This document shows positions 5,964 to 5,969 of a DNA stretch of 5,969 nt, piece by piece. The notes beneath the pieces were generated by a model, which was not told the DNA's origin, made no database searches, and was given only the letters and a program-made list of their open reading frames with translations. The stretch is from Candidatus Sumerlaeota bacterium. GTDB taxonomy: Bacteria > CG03 > SLGR01. Position 1 is the first letter of the stretch; each line of letters opens with the position of its first letter. The translations under genes were made by a program, and so were the position numbers. The stretch lies in contig SLGR01000104.1 in NCBI GenBank assembly GCA_007136585.1, positions 1-5,969 of the forward strand, written 5' to 3'.

Positions 5964-5969
5964 GTTTCC

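Noticed and set aside
1-5969. CRISPR array, tRNA or rRNA genes, insertion sequences, attachment sites
   Set aside because: No regularly spaced repeats, cloverleaf-like segments, transposase motifs or terminal inverted repeats were seen, and nearly all bases are explained by the minus-strand genes.

Overview
The window is a compact, almost fully coding piece of a bacterial chromosome, and every supported gene is on the minus strand. In transcription order (right to left) the genes are ispF, cysS, a 115-bp AT-rich spacer, a radical SAM/SPASM enzyme, a 51-residue small peptide gene, a family 2 glycosyltransferase, a GT-B (GT4-type) glycosyltransferase, and a second radical SAM/SPASM enzyme that runs off the left edge. 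The MEP isoprenoid enzyme IspF next to cysteinyl-tRNA synthetase shows a bacterium. Frequent AGG/AGA/CGG arginine and ATA isoleucine codons, together with this gene pair, fit lineages such as Deltaproteobacteria-like, Nitrospirota-like or Omnitrophota-like bacteria. This placement is an inference from memory, and the window cannot settle the phylum.

Right part (4091-5963): two housekeeping genes overlap by 14-20 nt and look translationally coupled. Both carry intact catalytic and zinc-binding motifs. Spacer (3976-4090): a perfect 7-bp inverted repeat lies just after cysS, followed by promoter-like elements (TTGAAA, 16 nt, TAAAAT, with an overlapping TATAAT) pointing toward the left-hand cluster. 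The cluster may therefore be its own transcription unit.

Left part (1-3975): the accessory cluster. The enzyme at 2917-3975 has the CX3CX2C cluster motif, a GGGEP motif and a Cys-rich SPASM-type tail. It is followed after 23 nt by an unannotated 51-codon gene (2738-2893) with the best ribosome binding site in the window. Its product has a basic W-V-K-P-K-L segment in the middle, then a TPPAW turn, a Ser-rich patch with a single Cys, and an acidic tail. This resembles a ribosomally made, post-translationally modified peptide (RiPP) precursor: leader with a KPxL-like recognition element, short core, enzyme next door. Two glycosyltransferases and a second radical SAM/SPASM enzyme follow with gaps or overlaps of at most 27 nt.

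The working hypothesis is a radical SAM-modified, possibly glycosylated peptide pathway with two SPASM enzymes. The main alternative is that the glycosyltransferases and radical SAM enzymes act in a surface polysaccharide locus and the small protein has another role. No RRE/PqqD-like protein, peptidase or exporter is visible; if they exist they lie beyond the left edge.
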